Origin: Leguminivora glycinivorella
Lineage: Eukaryota > Arthropoda > Insecta > Lepidoptera > Tortricidae
NCBI RefSeq assembly: GCF_023078275.1
Contig: NC_062992.1
Location: 12,909,706 to 12,973,705, forward strand
Direction of reading: 5' to 3'
DNA: 64,000 bases
Part shown: positions 1 to 11,700 of the stretch, piece after piece
Layout of the letters: the number at the start of each line of letters is the position of its first letter
Position numbering within the stretch: position 1 is the stretch's first letter
Notes under the pieces: model-generated
Databases searched by the model: none
What the model saw: only the letters and a program-made list of their open reading frames with translations
What the model was told of the DNA's origin: nothing
Position numbers and translations under genes: made by a program

Positions 1-493
1 TTTAAAACAATGGTTTTTACAAATGTAAACTCCGTCTGATTGTACCAACCCGCACTTCACCAGACTTTTACCTTCTTTATCACGCAGTACTTTCTTCCTG
101 CTTTGCTTTTGTCTTGCCGGGTACAGTCAGCGGAGAGATGTGAGGAACATTATTCTCATTTTCTGGAAATAAATTCCAGGGAGCCATATTACGGCTGGAA
201 CTACAGCCCAGGCCGGGTTACGACGGTTCCGGAACCTCTACACAAGTTCCGGCAGATCCGGAGCGGAGCGGCTGACGTCCCTCGGCGCGTTCCGTCTTCA
301 GCCCGCAACGACACCAGCAGCTTCAGGGGAGTACTTGCGTGGTGGACCTGACCTCGGAGCAAAATCAGTATCGGCCTTACGAACCCACACCTAACGACCT
401 TTGTTCGTGTGCTCACGCGGAGTTACGGCGAGAATAAACCAGTTCTTTATTTTAACTCGTTTGTTTTATTCTATCTCGCCGTCAACCGTAGCA
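1..493 (+). repeat. 5' LTR, right part only
   Basis: Positions 1-493 match 7012-7504 base for base as far as I can read, and end in CCGTAGCA just before the primer-binding site. About 757 bp of the LTR should lie left of the window if the LTR length inferred from the 3' copy is right. It ought to carry the element's promoter and leader start. Confidence 0.92.
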
Positions 494-494
494 C

Positions 495-511
495 TGGCGC
501 CCATAACGTGG
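495..511 (+). other. tRNA primer-binding site
   Basis: TGGCGCCCATAACGTGG begins one base after the LTR end. TGG at the start complements the CCA end of a tRNA, as expected for a minus-strand primer site. I did not assign the tRNA species. Confidence 0.8.
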
Positions 512-1086
512 TTTTTTCGTAGGATCTGATTTTGCTCTGAGTGGGTAACTGCGGTTTGTGTGTTGTGTGGTGTTTTTTTTTTTTGTTTTTATTGTGAAAC
601 GTTTCTTTCCTTTTTGTTTTATTTTTTTGGTTGCCGCAACTACTGTGTACGGAGTGAATTTTATTAACGTTTATTTTTTTTTCAATACTTCTGTGGTATA
701 GTCAGCCGCATTTCTGGTAATTTTTTTTATTGTTACTTTTTTGGTTGCATTTTAGTAAATTGTTTAAACTTGTTCTTAAATTTGTTACTACAGTCGGCCA
801 TATTAAGTGTACTGCATAACTTGTTATTGTTTTTTTAATTTGTTTTTCGCTCTGTATGCATTAGTTGCATTTAAACGCTTTTTCTGTTTTTATTTTTGTG
901 TTGTTCTATTTTCTTTCTTTCTATCTGCTTTCCTTTAATTCTTTTCAACTAAGGGAAATAACAACCAAGAACGTTCGTAGTTTTTTATTTCATTTTGTAA
1001 CAGACGGAGTAATTTTTGTGTTTGTGTTCAACATTTATCCAATTTCATTATTTTATTTCAAACGGTTTATTAAAAAATAGGATACC
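512..1086 (+). other. Gypsy leader before gag
   Basis: T-rich untranslated leader between the primer-binding site and the gag ATG. A small frame at 865-1080 has low-complexity hydrophobic content and is not supported as a gene. Confidence 0.6.
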
Positions 1087-2481
1087 ATGGCTTATCCAAT
1101 AAAATTCATGTCCCTTCAGAAATCTGAGCTTGAGTACGAGGTAGCGATACGGGGTGAGACCCCTGGTTCCACGGTTCAGGAATTACGTAAACAAATTGCA
1201 AAGTGTGGTCCGTTTTTTCCCTCCGAGGATATTCTTGTCAGTCCTTTTGATTTGCAAGACGACATAGATGGCGTTGCGGACGTATTAGTAAAAATAAATT
1301 CTTTTTTGGACTCCAAACCACTAATTAAAAGTACGTTGCTTCGTGCACAAAATTTAGTGCACCATTTATATCATCGGTTGAACCGTATCGCTTGCGACAA
1401 CAAAGATCAGAAGGATGCTTATGATCAGTGCGTAGTTTTGTACAAAAATTGCTCGGACCGGCTTAACTCTCTTAAAGAGGCCAACATTTTGGATCCGTTA
1501 TTTTCGAGTGGTACCGATGCGCCTACTGTTTTGTCTACTTCTTCATCTCCGGTTAGCGTCACGGTCACGTGCGAGGGTAGCGAAGCCAACAAATTATCTA
1601 AATTGAAGTATGACGGCACGTCCTGTGTGCGGGCGTTCATTGAACGCGTGTCTGAGTTCTGCCTCGCGAAGAATATCTCGAGTAGTAAGGTTCTTCATAA
1701 TGGTACTGAGATATTTACAGGCGGCGCGCTTTATTGGTTCCGTAGCGTCAGGGGTCAGGTTGCGAATTGGGATGATCTCGTAGTTCTCTTAAAGCAGGAT
1801 TTTGGTCAGGCCGATTACGATTATAGGCTGACTAATGAAATAAAATCACGTACGCAGGGGGAGACTGAAAACATAATAATTTACTTGTCGGTTATGTCAG
1901 GTCTGTTTTCTCGTTTGACAAGACCCCTGCCTGAGGAGGAGAGGCTTGAGATTTTACTCCATAATATCCGTCCTTGTTATACGAGCACCTTATCTTCGGT
2001 TGCAGAGATCAAGTCTATTGAGCAGTTAAAGGCGCTTTGCCGTAATTATGAGAGTATACAGTCGCGTCTCTCTCACTTCAAGGAACCTCCAAGGGCAAAT
2101 GCGGATACACTGGCTCCGGAGTTTGCATATTCTGGTGGTTCGACTAAACCTAAAACGAATTTTAGCAACAACTCGGGCTATGCTAATAGTAAGTTTGGCT
2201 ACAACAGGTTTTCCCAAAACCAACAGGACAGTAGGACTTTTACTCATAATGGTAATCCTAGTAGTGCTAATTCTAAAGGCAAACCTAACTATGTGGACGC
2301 TATTGCTCCTTCTACATCTAAGACACATTTTTGTGTTAGATGTCGGGTAGACACACACTCCCTGAGACAGTGCACGGCAAGCAAGGACAAGATTGTATGT
2401 TTTGGTTGTGGTCGTGACAATGTCAAGGCTCCCGACTGTCCGAATTGTAACAAGAATAGGAAGCCTTCTCAAAAAAACTAG
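1087..2481 (+). CDS. gag: Gag polyprotein of the Gypsy element
   Basis: 464 residues from an ATG in the context ACCATGG to TAG. It should form the particle that packages element RNA. A capsid-like retrotransposon Gag region lies at about residues 165-330, followed by an Asn/Ser-rich linker. The C-terminus has two zinc knuckles. The first (residues 416-429) is a perfect C-x2-C-x4-H-x4-C. The second (438-451) keeps all three cysteines at the right spacing but has Val where His belongs, so it is probably a weak or non-functional knuckle. A slippery heptamer sits on the last two sense codons. The frame is intact, in contrast to pol. Confidence 0.93.
   Translation: MAYPIKFMSLQKSELEYEVAIRGETPGSTVQELRKQIAKCGPFFPSEDILVSPFDLQDDIDGVADVLVKINSFLDSKPLIKSTLLRAQNLVHHLYHRLNRIACDNKDQKDAYDQCVVLYKNCSDRLNSLKEANILDPLFSSGTDAPTVLSTSSSPVSVTVTCEGSEANKLSKLKYDGTSCVRAFIERVSEFCLAKNISSSKVLHNGTEIFTGGALYWFRSVRGQVANWDDLVVLLKQDFGQADYDYRLTNEIKSRTQGETENIIIYLSVMSGLFSRLTRPLPEEERLEILLHNIRPCYTSTLSSVAEIKSIEQLKALCRNYESIQSRLSHFKEPPRANADTLAPEFAYSGGSTKPKTNFSNNSGYANSKFGYNRFSQNQQDSRTFTHNGNPSSANSKGKPNYVDAIAPSTSKTHFCVRCRVDTHSLRQCTASKDKIVCFGCGRDNVKAPDCPNCNKNRKPSQKN
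2472..2478 (+). promoter_or_regulatory. candidate -1 ribosomal frameshift site
   Basis: A_AAA_AAC in register with the gag frame, immediately before the gag TAG at 2479-2481. This is a classic -1 slippery heptamer and would move ribosomes into the frame that stays open to about 2594, towards pol. I did not test for a downstream pseudoknot. Confidence 0.6.
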
Positions 2482-2533
2482 TAGCTCAGAATTGTGTCAA
2501 GAATACTAACATAGCCAATTTTGATAAGGATGA

Positions 2534-4086
2534 CTGGCAGGATTGGCTACGTACAGTCAAATTATTTTTAAAGCGTACAGGGTTGACGCAATTCTGAGAG
2601 ATAAATTTGAGGGGGATGATAGTAGACCGTACGTTCAGGTTCGGATTAACGACGTAACTATTTCTGGATTATTGGATTCCGGCGCTGCGATGACGATTTT
2701 AGGCAACGGGGCTCATAAGCTGTTGGTTGACAGCGGGTTGAGGATTTTGCAGGAACCAATCAGTCCTGTCACTACAGCGGGTGGTCACCTTTTGCGCAGC
2801 GAGGGGTATATAATGATTCCGGTGCATTTTGAAAATAAGTTTCACATTCTAAAGGCTTATGTCGTACCGAGTGTTCAGAACAATCTCATCTTAGGGGGCG
2901 ATTTCTGGCGTGCTTTTGAGATTTTGCCTAAATACCTTAGCAGCATTGTTTTGGACGAGTCCAAGACTGATTTTTCTATTACTCCATCGGAGCAGAGTTC
3001 TTTTATTCAGGGCTATGATAGGTTGGACGATTCCCAAAAGCAGGTGGCCGATGACGTAGTTAGGCAGTTTGAGGATATTTCATTCCAACGTAAGGGTCTC
3101 GGCGTCACGGACGTAATTACACATCGAATAGATACCGGGGACTCGGGTCCCGTTAGGCAACGATATTACCGTCTTTCTCCTGAGAAGCAGCGTATATTGG
3201 TGGAACAGGTAGACGAGATGCTTTCTCTTGACGTAATCGAGCCCTGCGAGAGCGCATGGTCGTCACCGGTCTTAATTGTTAATAAAAAGGATGGTAAGCC
3301 TCGTTTTTGTTTAGACAGCCGTAAGCTGAATTCGGTAACAAAGCGTGATGCGTACAATATACCCTATATCGCCGAGATTTTGGACAACCTTAGAGATGCT
3401 CACTACCTTTCCAGCATCGACTTGTCCAAGGCCTTCTGGCAGATTAAAATAGCTGAGGAAGATAGGAACAAGACGGCATTTTACGTTCCTGGCAGGGGCA
3501 CTTTCCACTTTAAACGGACTCCTTTTGGTTTAACCAACGCTCCGGCGACTCAGCAGAGGTTGGTAGACATGTTGTTTTCCGAGTTTGGGCCCAAGGTTTT
3601 CGCGTATCTCGACGACATTATAATCGTCTCGCAAGATTTTAACAGCCATGTTTCCTTACTCTTGAAAGTCTTGGATAAATTAAAGCAGGCCAACCTGACT
3701 GTTAATCTCGATAAGTGCTGTTTCTTTAGAAGCCAGCTCAAATACCTTGGTTACGTAGTCGATGGTTCGGGTTTGCATACAGATCCCGCCAAGGTCGAGG
3801 CCATTTTAAATTTCCCGACGCCTACTTGCAGTAAGGATCTCAAGAGGTTCCTTGGAACAGCTACTTGGTACCGACGTTTTGTTCCTGGGTTTAGTACCAT
3901 AGCTGGGCCCTTGAATAAGTTGACTTCCACTAGGAAGGGCTCTCCTCCATTTAAGTGGACTGCGGAGGCTGAGTCTGCGTTCAGGGAACTCAAAGAATGT
4001 CTCGTTTCTTCTCCGGTTCTTTGTTGTCCCGATTATTCGAAACCATTCGAGGTTCATACCGATGCTAGCAATTACGGGATAGGGGT
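2534..4086 (+). CDS. pol: Pol: protease and reverse transcriptase segment
   Basis: Aspartic protease with the D-S-G-A active site near the start (2675-2686), then a full reverse transcriptase with fingers and palm motifs and the catalytic Y-L-D-D at 3605-3616. It ends at the first RNase H aspartate (H-T-D-A-S). The frame opens only at 2534 and has no ATG start. Translation probably arrives by -1 shift from gag, and the shifted frame stops at 2595, so one base appears to be missing near the GGG at 2580-2582. After the GGGG at 4082-4085 the protein continues in the next frame; the residues read in this frame from there to 4201 are not homologous to Pol. Confidence 0.9.
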
Positions 4087-4791
4087 ATGCTTACACAGAC
4101 CATCGATGGAAAGGAACACCCGATCGCGTATATGTCAAAGAGCTTGTCACCAGCGGAGAAGAACTATAGCATCACAGAACGTGAGGCGCTTGCCGTCGTG
4201 ACAGCATTAGAGTATTGGCGTTGCTATATAGAAAATGGTAAGACTTTCACCGTATACACGGATCACAGCGCCCTCAAGTGGTTTTTGTCCATAAGTAACC
4301 CAACCGGTCGTTTGGCTCGCTGGGGTGTACGTTTATCTGGGTTTGATTTTGTTATTAAACACCGCCGTGGGGTTGATAATGTCATCCCTGATGCCTTATC
4401 TCGTATTCCGGTTAGTGCTATTAACACCACAAACGTTCATTTAGGATCCACAGATAATTGGTACACAAATATATATAATGGGTGTTTGCACAACCCTATA
4501 GATTTTCCCAATTATCTCATTAAAAATGACTCTTTGTACCGTTTAACAAAGAACAAGCATGAACTTACTTCGGAGTTTTCTTGGAAATTGGTCGTTCCTG
4601 CGGAGTTACGTGAAAAGGCAATTCTTGAGAACCACGCGGAGCCTACTGCAGGGCATATGGGTATATTTAAGACTTACCGTAGACTTGCTTTGCGTTTTTA
4701 CTGGCCAGGAATGTACCAGGATGTCGTTAAGTTTGTCGGATCGTGTGACAAGTGTCTGGCGTATAAGGCTCAGAACCATCAAACCTTGGGG
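4087..4791 (+). CDS. pol: Pol: RNase H and integrase zinc-binding segment
   Basis: Continuation of pol in another frame. RNase H catalytic residues are visible: Glu in T-E-R-E-A-L, Asp in Y-T-D-H-S and Asp in P-D-A-L-S-R. This is followed by the integrase HHCC zinc-binding domain (N-H-A-E-P-T-A-G-H and C-D-K-C). The frame runs on to 4833, but the sequence after the GGGG at 4788-4791 is out of register with Pol. Both ends of this segment are therefore frame breaks, not true start and stop. Confidence 0.9.
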
Positions 4792-4793
4792 AG

Positions 4794-5681
4794 ATGGGGC
4801 GACCGAAACAGTGCTCACGCCCGTTTCAAATGATTTCGATCGATTTGATGGGTCCATTGCCAACTACTAGGAGAAGGAACAACCATATATTGGTCGTTAC
4901 ATGTTGCTTCTCCAAGTATTGTTTGATTTTTCCGATTAAACAGGCAACTGCGGATATAATCGTAAGGATTTTAGAGGAGTCAGTGTTCCTTGTGCATGGT
5001 GTACCGCAGACGGTGTTGATGGACAATGGCACTCAATTCACTGGGAGAGTAATGGAAAATTTCTTCAAGTTGTATAGTGTTCCTAACGTTTTTTATAGCC
5101 CTAGATACACGCCTCAAGTGAATCTCGTGGAGCGTTACAACCGCACGATTATTACGTGTATTTCTACGTTTGTAGAGGATGACCATAGGTCTTGGGACGT
5201 ATTTATTCCGCGGGTTCAGTTTGCCATTAATAGCTCGGTTAATGAAGTGACCAATAAAACACCTGCATTTCTAGTATTCGGTCGCGAGTTGGTGCCGTGC
5301 GGTACACACTATACGGATAACGATCTCGGCGAAGAAGTGTTGTTCCTACCACGTGACATATACGCAGAAAATCTGGGTGTCATGTCAGCCTTATTTGACG
5401 ATGTGCAGCGAAGGTTGTGGCATGCGCATGTCAAGAACACGTCTCATTACAATATTAGACGTAAGCCTGCTGAATTTCAAGTCGGTGACATTGTCATGAA
5501 GCGTACCTATTTCTTGAGCGATAAAGGTAAACAATTTACCAAAAAACTAGCCCCGAAATTTATTAAGGCTCGGGTAGTTGCTAAGAAATCACCTCTAGTG
5601 TATATGTTGCAAGATTTGTCAGGTAAGGATTTAGGCACCTGGCATATAAAAGATCTCAAATTAGTTGGTGTTCATAAATAG
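4794..5681 (+). CDS. pol: Pol: integrase core and C-terminal segment
   Basis: Integrase catalytic core with D17 (S-I-D-L-M-G), D77 (M-D-N-G) and E113 (V-E-R-Y-N), counted from the first codon here. The D77-E113 gap is the canonical 35 residues. The C-terminal part resembles the GPY/F-type module that binds DNA and guides target choice. It catalyses insertion of the element's cDNA. The frame is separated from the RNase H segment by one base. The stop at 5679-5681 is probably the true pol end. Confidence 0.92.
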   Translation: MGRPKQCSRPFQMISIDLMGPLPTTRRRNNHILVVTCCFSKYCLIFPIKQATADIIVRILEESVFLVHGVPQTVLMDNGTQFTGRVMENFFKLYSVPNVFYSPRYTPQVNLVERYNRTIITCISTFVEDDHRSWDVFIPRVQFAINSSVNEVTNKTPAFLVFGRELVPCGTHYTDNDLGEEVLFLPRDIYAENLGVMSALFDDVQRRLWHAHVKNTSHYNIRRKPAEFQVGDIVMKRTYFLSDKGKQFTKKLAPKFIKARVVAKKSPLVYMLQDLSGKDLGTWHIKDLKLVGVHK

Positions 5682-6254
5682 TTTTTTTTTTTGTTTTCTC
5701 GTGAGGTTATTATTAGTGTCACGTGTCCCCGTGTGGTGACGGGTTTAAGAATTTCCCCACTCCTTTTCCTCCCGTGGATGTCGTAGAAGTCGACTAAGGG
5801 ATATTGACTCAATTGTGATTATAGCTACTGGTTGGAGGCATTTTGCCTGCTTGCGGTATCACATTTTTTTTCCCCCTTCCCAATTTTTGATTGCCAAGGG
5901 CGGCATTAGGTCCTTAGTATTTTCAAGTTGCTCTCCCTACCCATTTTGGGAAGTACCTGCGTTAGTCATGATGTATGTTTGCTTGTTGTGTATTAATTTA
6001 ATTTCAAAATATGCGTGTTACCATCTTTAGGCAAAAGCACGTGTAGGGTCTCAAGTTCTTGTAACAGGTTACCTCAGTATTTTTTTTGCTATTGAGCGTT
6101 AGTAATTTTATTTCATTTTCCCAAATAGTTACTAATGTATTCATGGAAGCGTGATGTATGAAAGATTATTTACGAAAGCGTATCGACAAGTGCTTAGCTC
6201 TGCGGATTTTATTTCATTAAGATGACCTAAAATCCTTGACCACGCGCCGGGGAT
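5682..6254 (+). other. Gypsy 3' untranslated region
   Basis: No coding frame. From about 5713 to 6000 it is collinear with a dispersed repeat also found at 43752-44005 and 55820-56160 in this window. Shared landmarks are GTCGTAGAAGTCGACT, TTGCCAAGGG, a CTACCC box and a closing TGATGTATGT-type end. The last bases before the LTR (CGCGCCGGGGAT) are a poor polypurine tract. Confidence 0.6.
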
Positions 6255-7504
6255 TGTAACGTAAATACGTTACGTAACCTAGGTTACATATATATTAAGA
6301 AGTTTTATTGATTCATAGCTAACTTACATTCCAATATAAACGTAATTAATTCATAAGAAACACTTACCTGCTTATACTAGATACGAATAATTAAAAGCGA
6401 TACATTCAAATCGTAATATTTAAGTTATAATTGCATCCTGATCCTGACCTATGCATTGCGCACTTTACCTTGCGCGACATTCCTTCGTTGTAAAACCGGC
6501 CGGTGGCGCTCCCCGCCCCGCGCCTTACTCCACCGCTCCCGCGCGGCTTCACAGCTCGGGGCAGACAGATTGAGACATCGGCGCCGGCGCACGTTCGCTT
6601 TGCTCAAAGCTCGCGACTATACATGTAGCCGGCGTGATTTTAAATTTATTTAATTCCTAATACGTCTTAGTGCTCGTTTAGTACCAAGTAACGTTTGTAT
6701 TTAGTGTTTAAATCCCCAATTGGGTAAGTGTTGAACAATTAATACGCTTTCTTTAGCAAGTAAATTCAAATGTCATTCCTAACGGTTCTTTCCGTTATGA
6801 TTTTTCTTTGTTCGATTTTGCGTGCCACTCAATTTAATTGGCTTGTATTTAATTTAACTTTTAGAATGTGCATTGCATTCTTGTTGCATTTTGTTTTAAC
6901 GTAAATTGTAAATCTTTTAAATTTATAATGGCAGTTAATTTCCGTTAACTTTTTAAATTCAAAATTTGACCGTTAGATTCAACTTTCACTTTTGCATTGT
7001 AGCTTGTTTTTTTTAAAACAATGGTTTTTACAAATGTAAACTCCGTCTGATTGTACCAACCCGCACTTCACCAGACTTTTACCTTCTTTATCACGCAGTA
7101 CTTTCTTCCTGCTTTGCTTTTGTCTTGCCGGGTACAGTCAGCGGAGAGATGTGAGGAACATTATTCTCATTTTCTGGAAATAAATTCCAGGGAGCCATAT
7201 TACGGCTGGAACTACAGCCCAGGCCGGGTTACGACGGTTCCGGAACCTCTACACAAGTTCCGGCAGATCCGGAGCGGAGCGGCTGACGTCCCTCGGCGCG
7301 TTCCGTCTTCAGCCCGCAACGACACCAGCAGCTTCAGGGGAGTACTTGCGTGGTGGACCTGACCTCGGAGCAAAATCAGTATCGGCCTTACGAACCCACA
7401 CCTAACGACCTTTGTTCGTGTGCTCACGCGGAGTTACGGCGAGAATAAACCAGTTCTTTATTTTAACTCGTTTGTTTTATTCTATCTCGCCGTCAACCGT
7501 AGCA
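6255..7504 (+). repeat. 3' LTR of the Gypsy element
   Basis: The right end (7504) is fixed by identity with the 5' LTR. The left end is inferred from TGTAACG at 6255, which forms an imperfect inverted pair with the terminal CGTAGCA and would give a 1250-bp LTR. The left boundary is the less certain one. Confidence 0.75.
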
Positions 7505-8111
7505 ATCTTGATGGGGGTAATATTTTTATTTAAATTAGTATTATTAGTTATTTTTTACGTGCCCATTCTATTGTACTCGTAATACAACATTGTGTATATC
7601 GCATTGCTAGAGGTTGTTTACCTTTTTTCAGTATTTAGGGGTATTAATACTGGCCGGTTACTTGGACGATTATTTTTTCCGTTACTAGTTTGACGTTGTT
7701 TGTCAGTTTAATCTTAATGTTTATCATCAGTCATAACAAATTGAACTCGTACCTAATTACAACCTTGTCATTTTGAATATTGAGTTTATTTGCTTACTGC
7801 GATTACCTGTCCAATTTGAAGTTTACTGTGACAAAGCTTTAAAGTGTTTTACAGTGATATCTTAGCTGTCTATTAGTAAACCTTATGTCGTTGCAGTAAC
7901 GTACACAAATAAATAGTCTTATGGTTTATGATGGTAGTTAGCAATTATTTCATTGAGTGTAGAGCTAAAAGTCAAGTAGAGCTGTACAGAAAATTAAAAA
8001 TTCGATTAAAAAAAAAGTAACGATCAGATTAAAAGATGAATACTCTAGATGAGTTTAAAAAAATAAAAATCAGTTGGGGTGTCTGAGGTTTTGAGTGATA
8101 CCGGAAACACC
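7505..8111. other. AT-rich intergenic sequence
   Basis: No coding frame, RNA gene or repeat that I recognise. Confidence 0.5.
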
Positions 8112-8313
8112 GTGTATATAGTAGTGTGACTACTTGAAAAAAGAACAAATCGAAAAATATTCAATAAAATAATTTGATTTGTTCCCTAGTTGAATAGATG
8201 GCAGCACCATCTCTCTCGCTATATCGTAATCCTGCAAAGGATTCGTATAGGATGATATCTATTTAAATTTATAATTTATATATAGTAGTGTGATTACTTG
8301 AAAAAAGAACAAA
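8112..8313. repeat. Two tandem units related to the 359-bp tRNA-like repeat
   Basis: The block TAGTAGTGTGACTACTTGAA starts at about 8117 and again, with one change, at about 8283. The first unit runs on through TGATTTGTTCCCTAGTTG and GATGGCAGCACCATCTCTCT. The order and spacing are collinear with the 359-bp units at 51928-53895 (TAGTAGTGTTACTACTTGAA, then GATGGCAGCGCCATCTCTCT). The tRNA-like part is absent here. The second unit is interrupted by the CR1 LINE and resumes at 13735. Confidence 0.6.
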
Positions 8314-8819
8314 TGAAAAATGAAAAAAATGAAAATGAAATATTTATTTTTTTTTCAAGTAGGCATATTACAATGCGCATATGAACGTCAAATAAAGCTA
8401 CGCCGGCTCTAACCCTACGCCTCAGCCTCGAGAAGATTTCAGTCCCCCCTCAGTTGGGAGGGGGTATCCACTATGGGACCGGCAAGAAACTCGGCGGGCA
8501 ACTTCTTTTCAAAACATTACATCTTATAATTAACATGCATTAAATAACAACATACAATTTAACATGCAAAAGTATTCATCAAAGAATATGAACAGACTAG
8601 GTACTCTATGGAAATCAATTTCAATAAATTATATTATTGCTTAATAATACGTCGTTCTTCTTCAGAGAAAACATATCAAATTGTCATAGAAGAAAAAGAT
8701 AATATGAATCTCAATATCATTAAATATGTAATTTACCTACACAACATAAAATATAAAATATTTGATGTGCTTTCTTATCTGAACTGTGTCCTCTATACAT
8801 AATACAATTATTTTAATTG

Positions 8820-11671
8820 CTATTCGTTTTTTGTAGTTTCTGGTTCGGGCCATGCATGTTTGTCTGTCAAATAGTCCTCGACTCTGTAATAAGCCTTTAA
8901 CATCAATGATTTTTTTAAGTAGTTCTTAAGAGCTGGGAGGGTAATCTCAAAGCAGTGTCAGGTAACTTATTATAAAAATGAATGCATTGCCCAACAAATG
9001 ACTTCTGTACTTTACGGACACGAAACTTCTTTATGGCAAGCTTATTTTTGTTTCTAGTGTTATAATTATGGATATCAGAATTCTTAGTGAAACAGTCTAA
9101 ATTCTTAACAACATAAATTATACTATCATAAATGTATTGGGAAGCTACAGTTAAGATATTAATTTCTTTGAAGAGTTCTCTTACTGATTCACGTGTTCCT
9201 AAGTTGTAAATAGAACGAATGGCTCTCTTTTGTAATACAAAGATAGTCTGTATGTCAGCTGCTTTGCCCCAAACCAGAATACCGTATGACATTACACTGT
9301 GAAAATAACTATGATACACTAGGCGAGCTGTCTCAACATTAGTCAGTTGCCTGATTCTCCTAACGGCGTATGCGGCTGAACTTAATTTGCTTGCTAGTTT
9401 CTTTATATGAGGACTCCATTGTAGATTTTTGTCCAATGTTAAACCAAGAAACAGTGTTGTATCTACCATCTCTAAGCATTCATCATTCAAAAGTATTTTT
9501 GTATCGATTGGTTTAACATTCGGCAGAGAAAATCGAATACATTTGGTTTTCTTAGAATTAAGAAGTAAATTGTTGACAGTAAACCACTGCAGTACATCAG
9601 CTAACGTGCTATTAATTACATTGTAATCCGTAGATTTTCGGTCAACATTAAAAAGCAGTGATGTATCATCAGCAAAAAGTACTATTTCACAAAAGTTTTT
9701 CACTATACATGGCAAATCATTTATATAAACCAAAAACAGGAATGGACCTAAAATTGAGCCTTGTGGCACTCCTAATTGGACTACAGTCCCGCTAGAGCGA
9801 GTTTTGTTAACAACTACTGTTTGTGTTCTATTGCTAAGGTAAGAAGACATAAAGTTTAGGGCATTTATAGACAAACCATAGTGTTCTAATTTCAAAATGA
9901 GCGTTCCATGATCCACACAATCAAAGGCTTTTGAAAGATCACAAAATATGCCAATTGCATCACAAGAATTTTCCCAAAAATTATATATATGTTTAATGAG
10001 TACCGAAGCAGCATCGGTCGTGGAACGGCCCCTTGTGAAACCGAACTGTTTGCTTGTAAGTAATCTATGTCTGTTGAAGTGTCCCAGTAGATCATTTAAC
10101 ATTAGCTTCTCAAAGACTTTACTTAGTACAGGAAGTATTGATATGGGACGGAAATTGGTTATATCACTCGAATCACCCGATTTAAAAAGCGGTATGACTT
10201 TGCTACATTTCATAAGATCTGGAAAGGTGCCTTGTGAAATTGAAATATTATATATTACGGCCAAGTAAGGTGCTATTATATCTATGACATGACTAATTAC
10301 TTTAACTGATGTTCCCCATAAGTCTTCCGTTTTCTTTAAATTGAGTGACTTGAATGTTTTAACAATATTTACAGAGTCTACTTGACTAAATTCAAATGAA
10401 TTATTACATTTCTTAACATTAGCACAAAGTAATGAATGGGCTTGAGCCGCAGAAGAATGTAAACATTTTGTGGTGTTAACGGCTATATTTGAGAAATAAT
10501 CTTCGAATGCCGAGGCAACATCGCTGTTCGACACTATTTGTTGATTATCTGATACAATGTTGACTTGACAATCGCGTGATTTACATTTACCAGCTTCTTT
10601 ATTTATAATACTCCAAGTTGTTTTCACTTTGTTGTCCGACACTTTCAATTTAGAACTAATAAAGTTTTTCTTGGCAGTTAAACACACTTTCTTGAAGATT
10701 CTTGAGTAGTTTCTTACATAGTCCAGGAATTCTGAATTCTTGTTCAGCTCTCTCTCACCATAAAGTTCATAAAGTCTTTTTCTACTTTTGTGAATACCTA
10801 CAGTAGCCCATTCACTAAACTTTGTTTTAACTTTTGACCCACTAATAGATTTCACTTTGAAATTGTTATTAAATTGATTAAGAATTACATTGAAAACATC
10901 TTGATACAAATGATTACAGTCATAATACGAAAATGGTATTATAGACAAACTATGTAGAATTTCATTTTTGAATGATTCCAAGCGAGATCCAGTAATGGGT
11001 CTATATGTTATTGTTTGTGGAGTATCATGAATAACGTTTAAGAAAGCTGCCCTTTGGCCGCTGTGATCGGAATGAAAACAGTTAAATAATTTCTTATCTA
11101 TACATTCACAGTTACAAAAAATATTATCTAGGCATGTTGCACTAGTCACACCTACCCGGGTAGGTTCAAGAAATAAATTAAATAAATTAAATGATTTAAA
11201 CAAACAGAACATTTTAACAGTATTACTAGATGACTCGAGCAAGTTAACATTAAAATCTCCACATACAATAACATGTTTTTGGCCCTTGCATACTAAATTC
11301 AGAACATTTTCCATTGTAGATTCAAATATGCTGAAGTCAGCTGATGGTGGTCTATAAACACATACAATAATATATCTGTCTAATTCAACACATGAAATTT
11401 CTATAGTTCTTTCTATGGAATATTTTACAACATCTTTGCGCTCTTTACACTTCATACAATTTTTAACAATAATAAGGGAGCCACCATGAGCAGCAGATTT
11501 TCTGGCAAAAAAACTAGCTAATTTAAAATTAACATAATCAAATATCAACTGTTCTTGTTTCAACCAATGTTCAGTAATACACATAACTTCAACATTATTA
11601 CTATCTAAAAATAATCCTACTTCTAATTCTTTGCTGGAAAAACCCTGAATATTCTGGTGAACAACGTTCAT
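8820..11671 (-). CDS. LINE ORF2: endonuclease and reverse transcriptase
   Basis: Nicks target DNA and primes reverse transcription of the LINE RNA there. The N-terminal endonuclease shows N-I-Q-G, I-T-E-H-W, V-Y-R-P-P, G-D-F-N-V-N and S-D-H-S motifs. The RT carries V-P-Q-G-S-I-L-G-P and the catalytic F-A-D-D-T near residue 660. The continuous frame stops at 8915 after 918 residues. The expected C-terminal tail continues in another frame from about 8940 to a TAG at 8820-8822, so one base seems missing at the C run 8939-8941 (minus strand). The start is an ATG 29 bp downstream of the ORF1 stop. Confidence 0.93.
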
Positions 11672-11700
11672 ATTCAGGTGTTTTTCCGCTGTCTTACAAT

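Larger units (their letters stand above)
1..7504 (+). mobile_element. Ty3/Gypsy LTR retrotransposon, nearly complete
   Basis: Order is partial 5' LTR, primer-binding site, gag, protease, reverse transcriptase, RNase H, integrase, 3' LTR, which is the Ty3/Gypsy (Metaviridae) order because integrase follows RNase H. The 5' LTR is cut by the window edge. No envelope-like frame lies between integrase and the 3' LTR. The 493 bp shared by the two LTRs look identical, so the insertion is very recent. Despite this, pol is broken at three places (near 2580, 4082 and 4788), each beside a short run of G. Target duplications cannot be checked because the left flank is outside the window. I could not assign a clade. 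Confidence 0.95.

Noticed and set aside
2026..2472. 148-codon minus-strand frame opposite gag
   Set aside because: Antisense shadow of a real gag gene with no recognisable domain.
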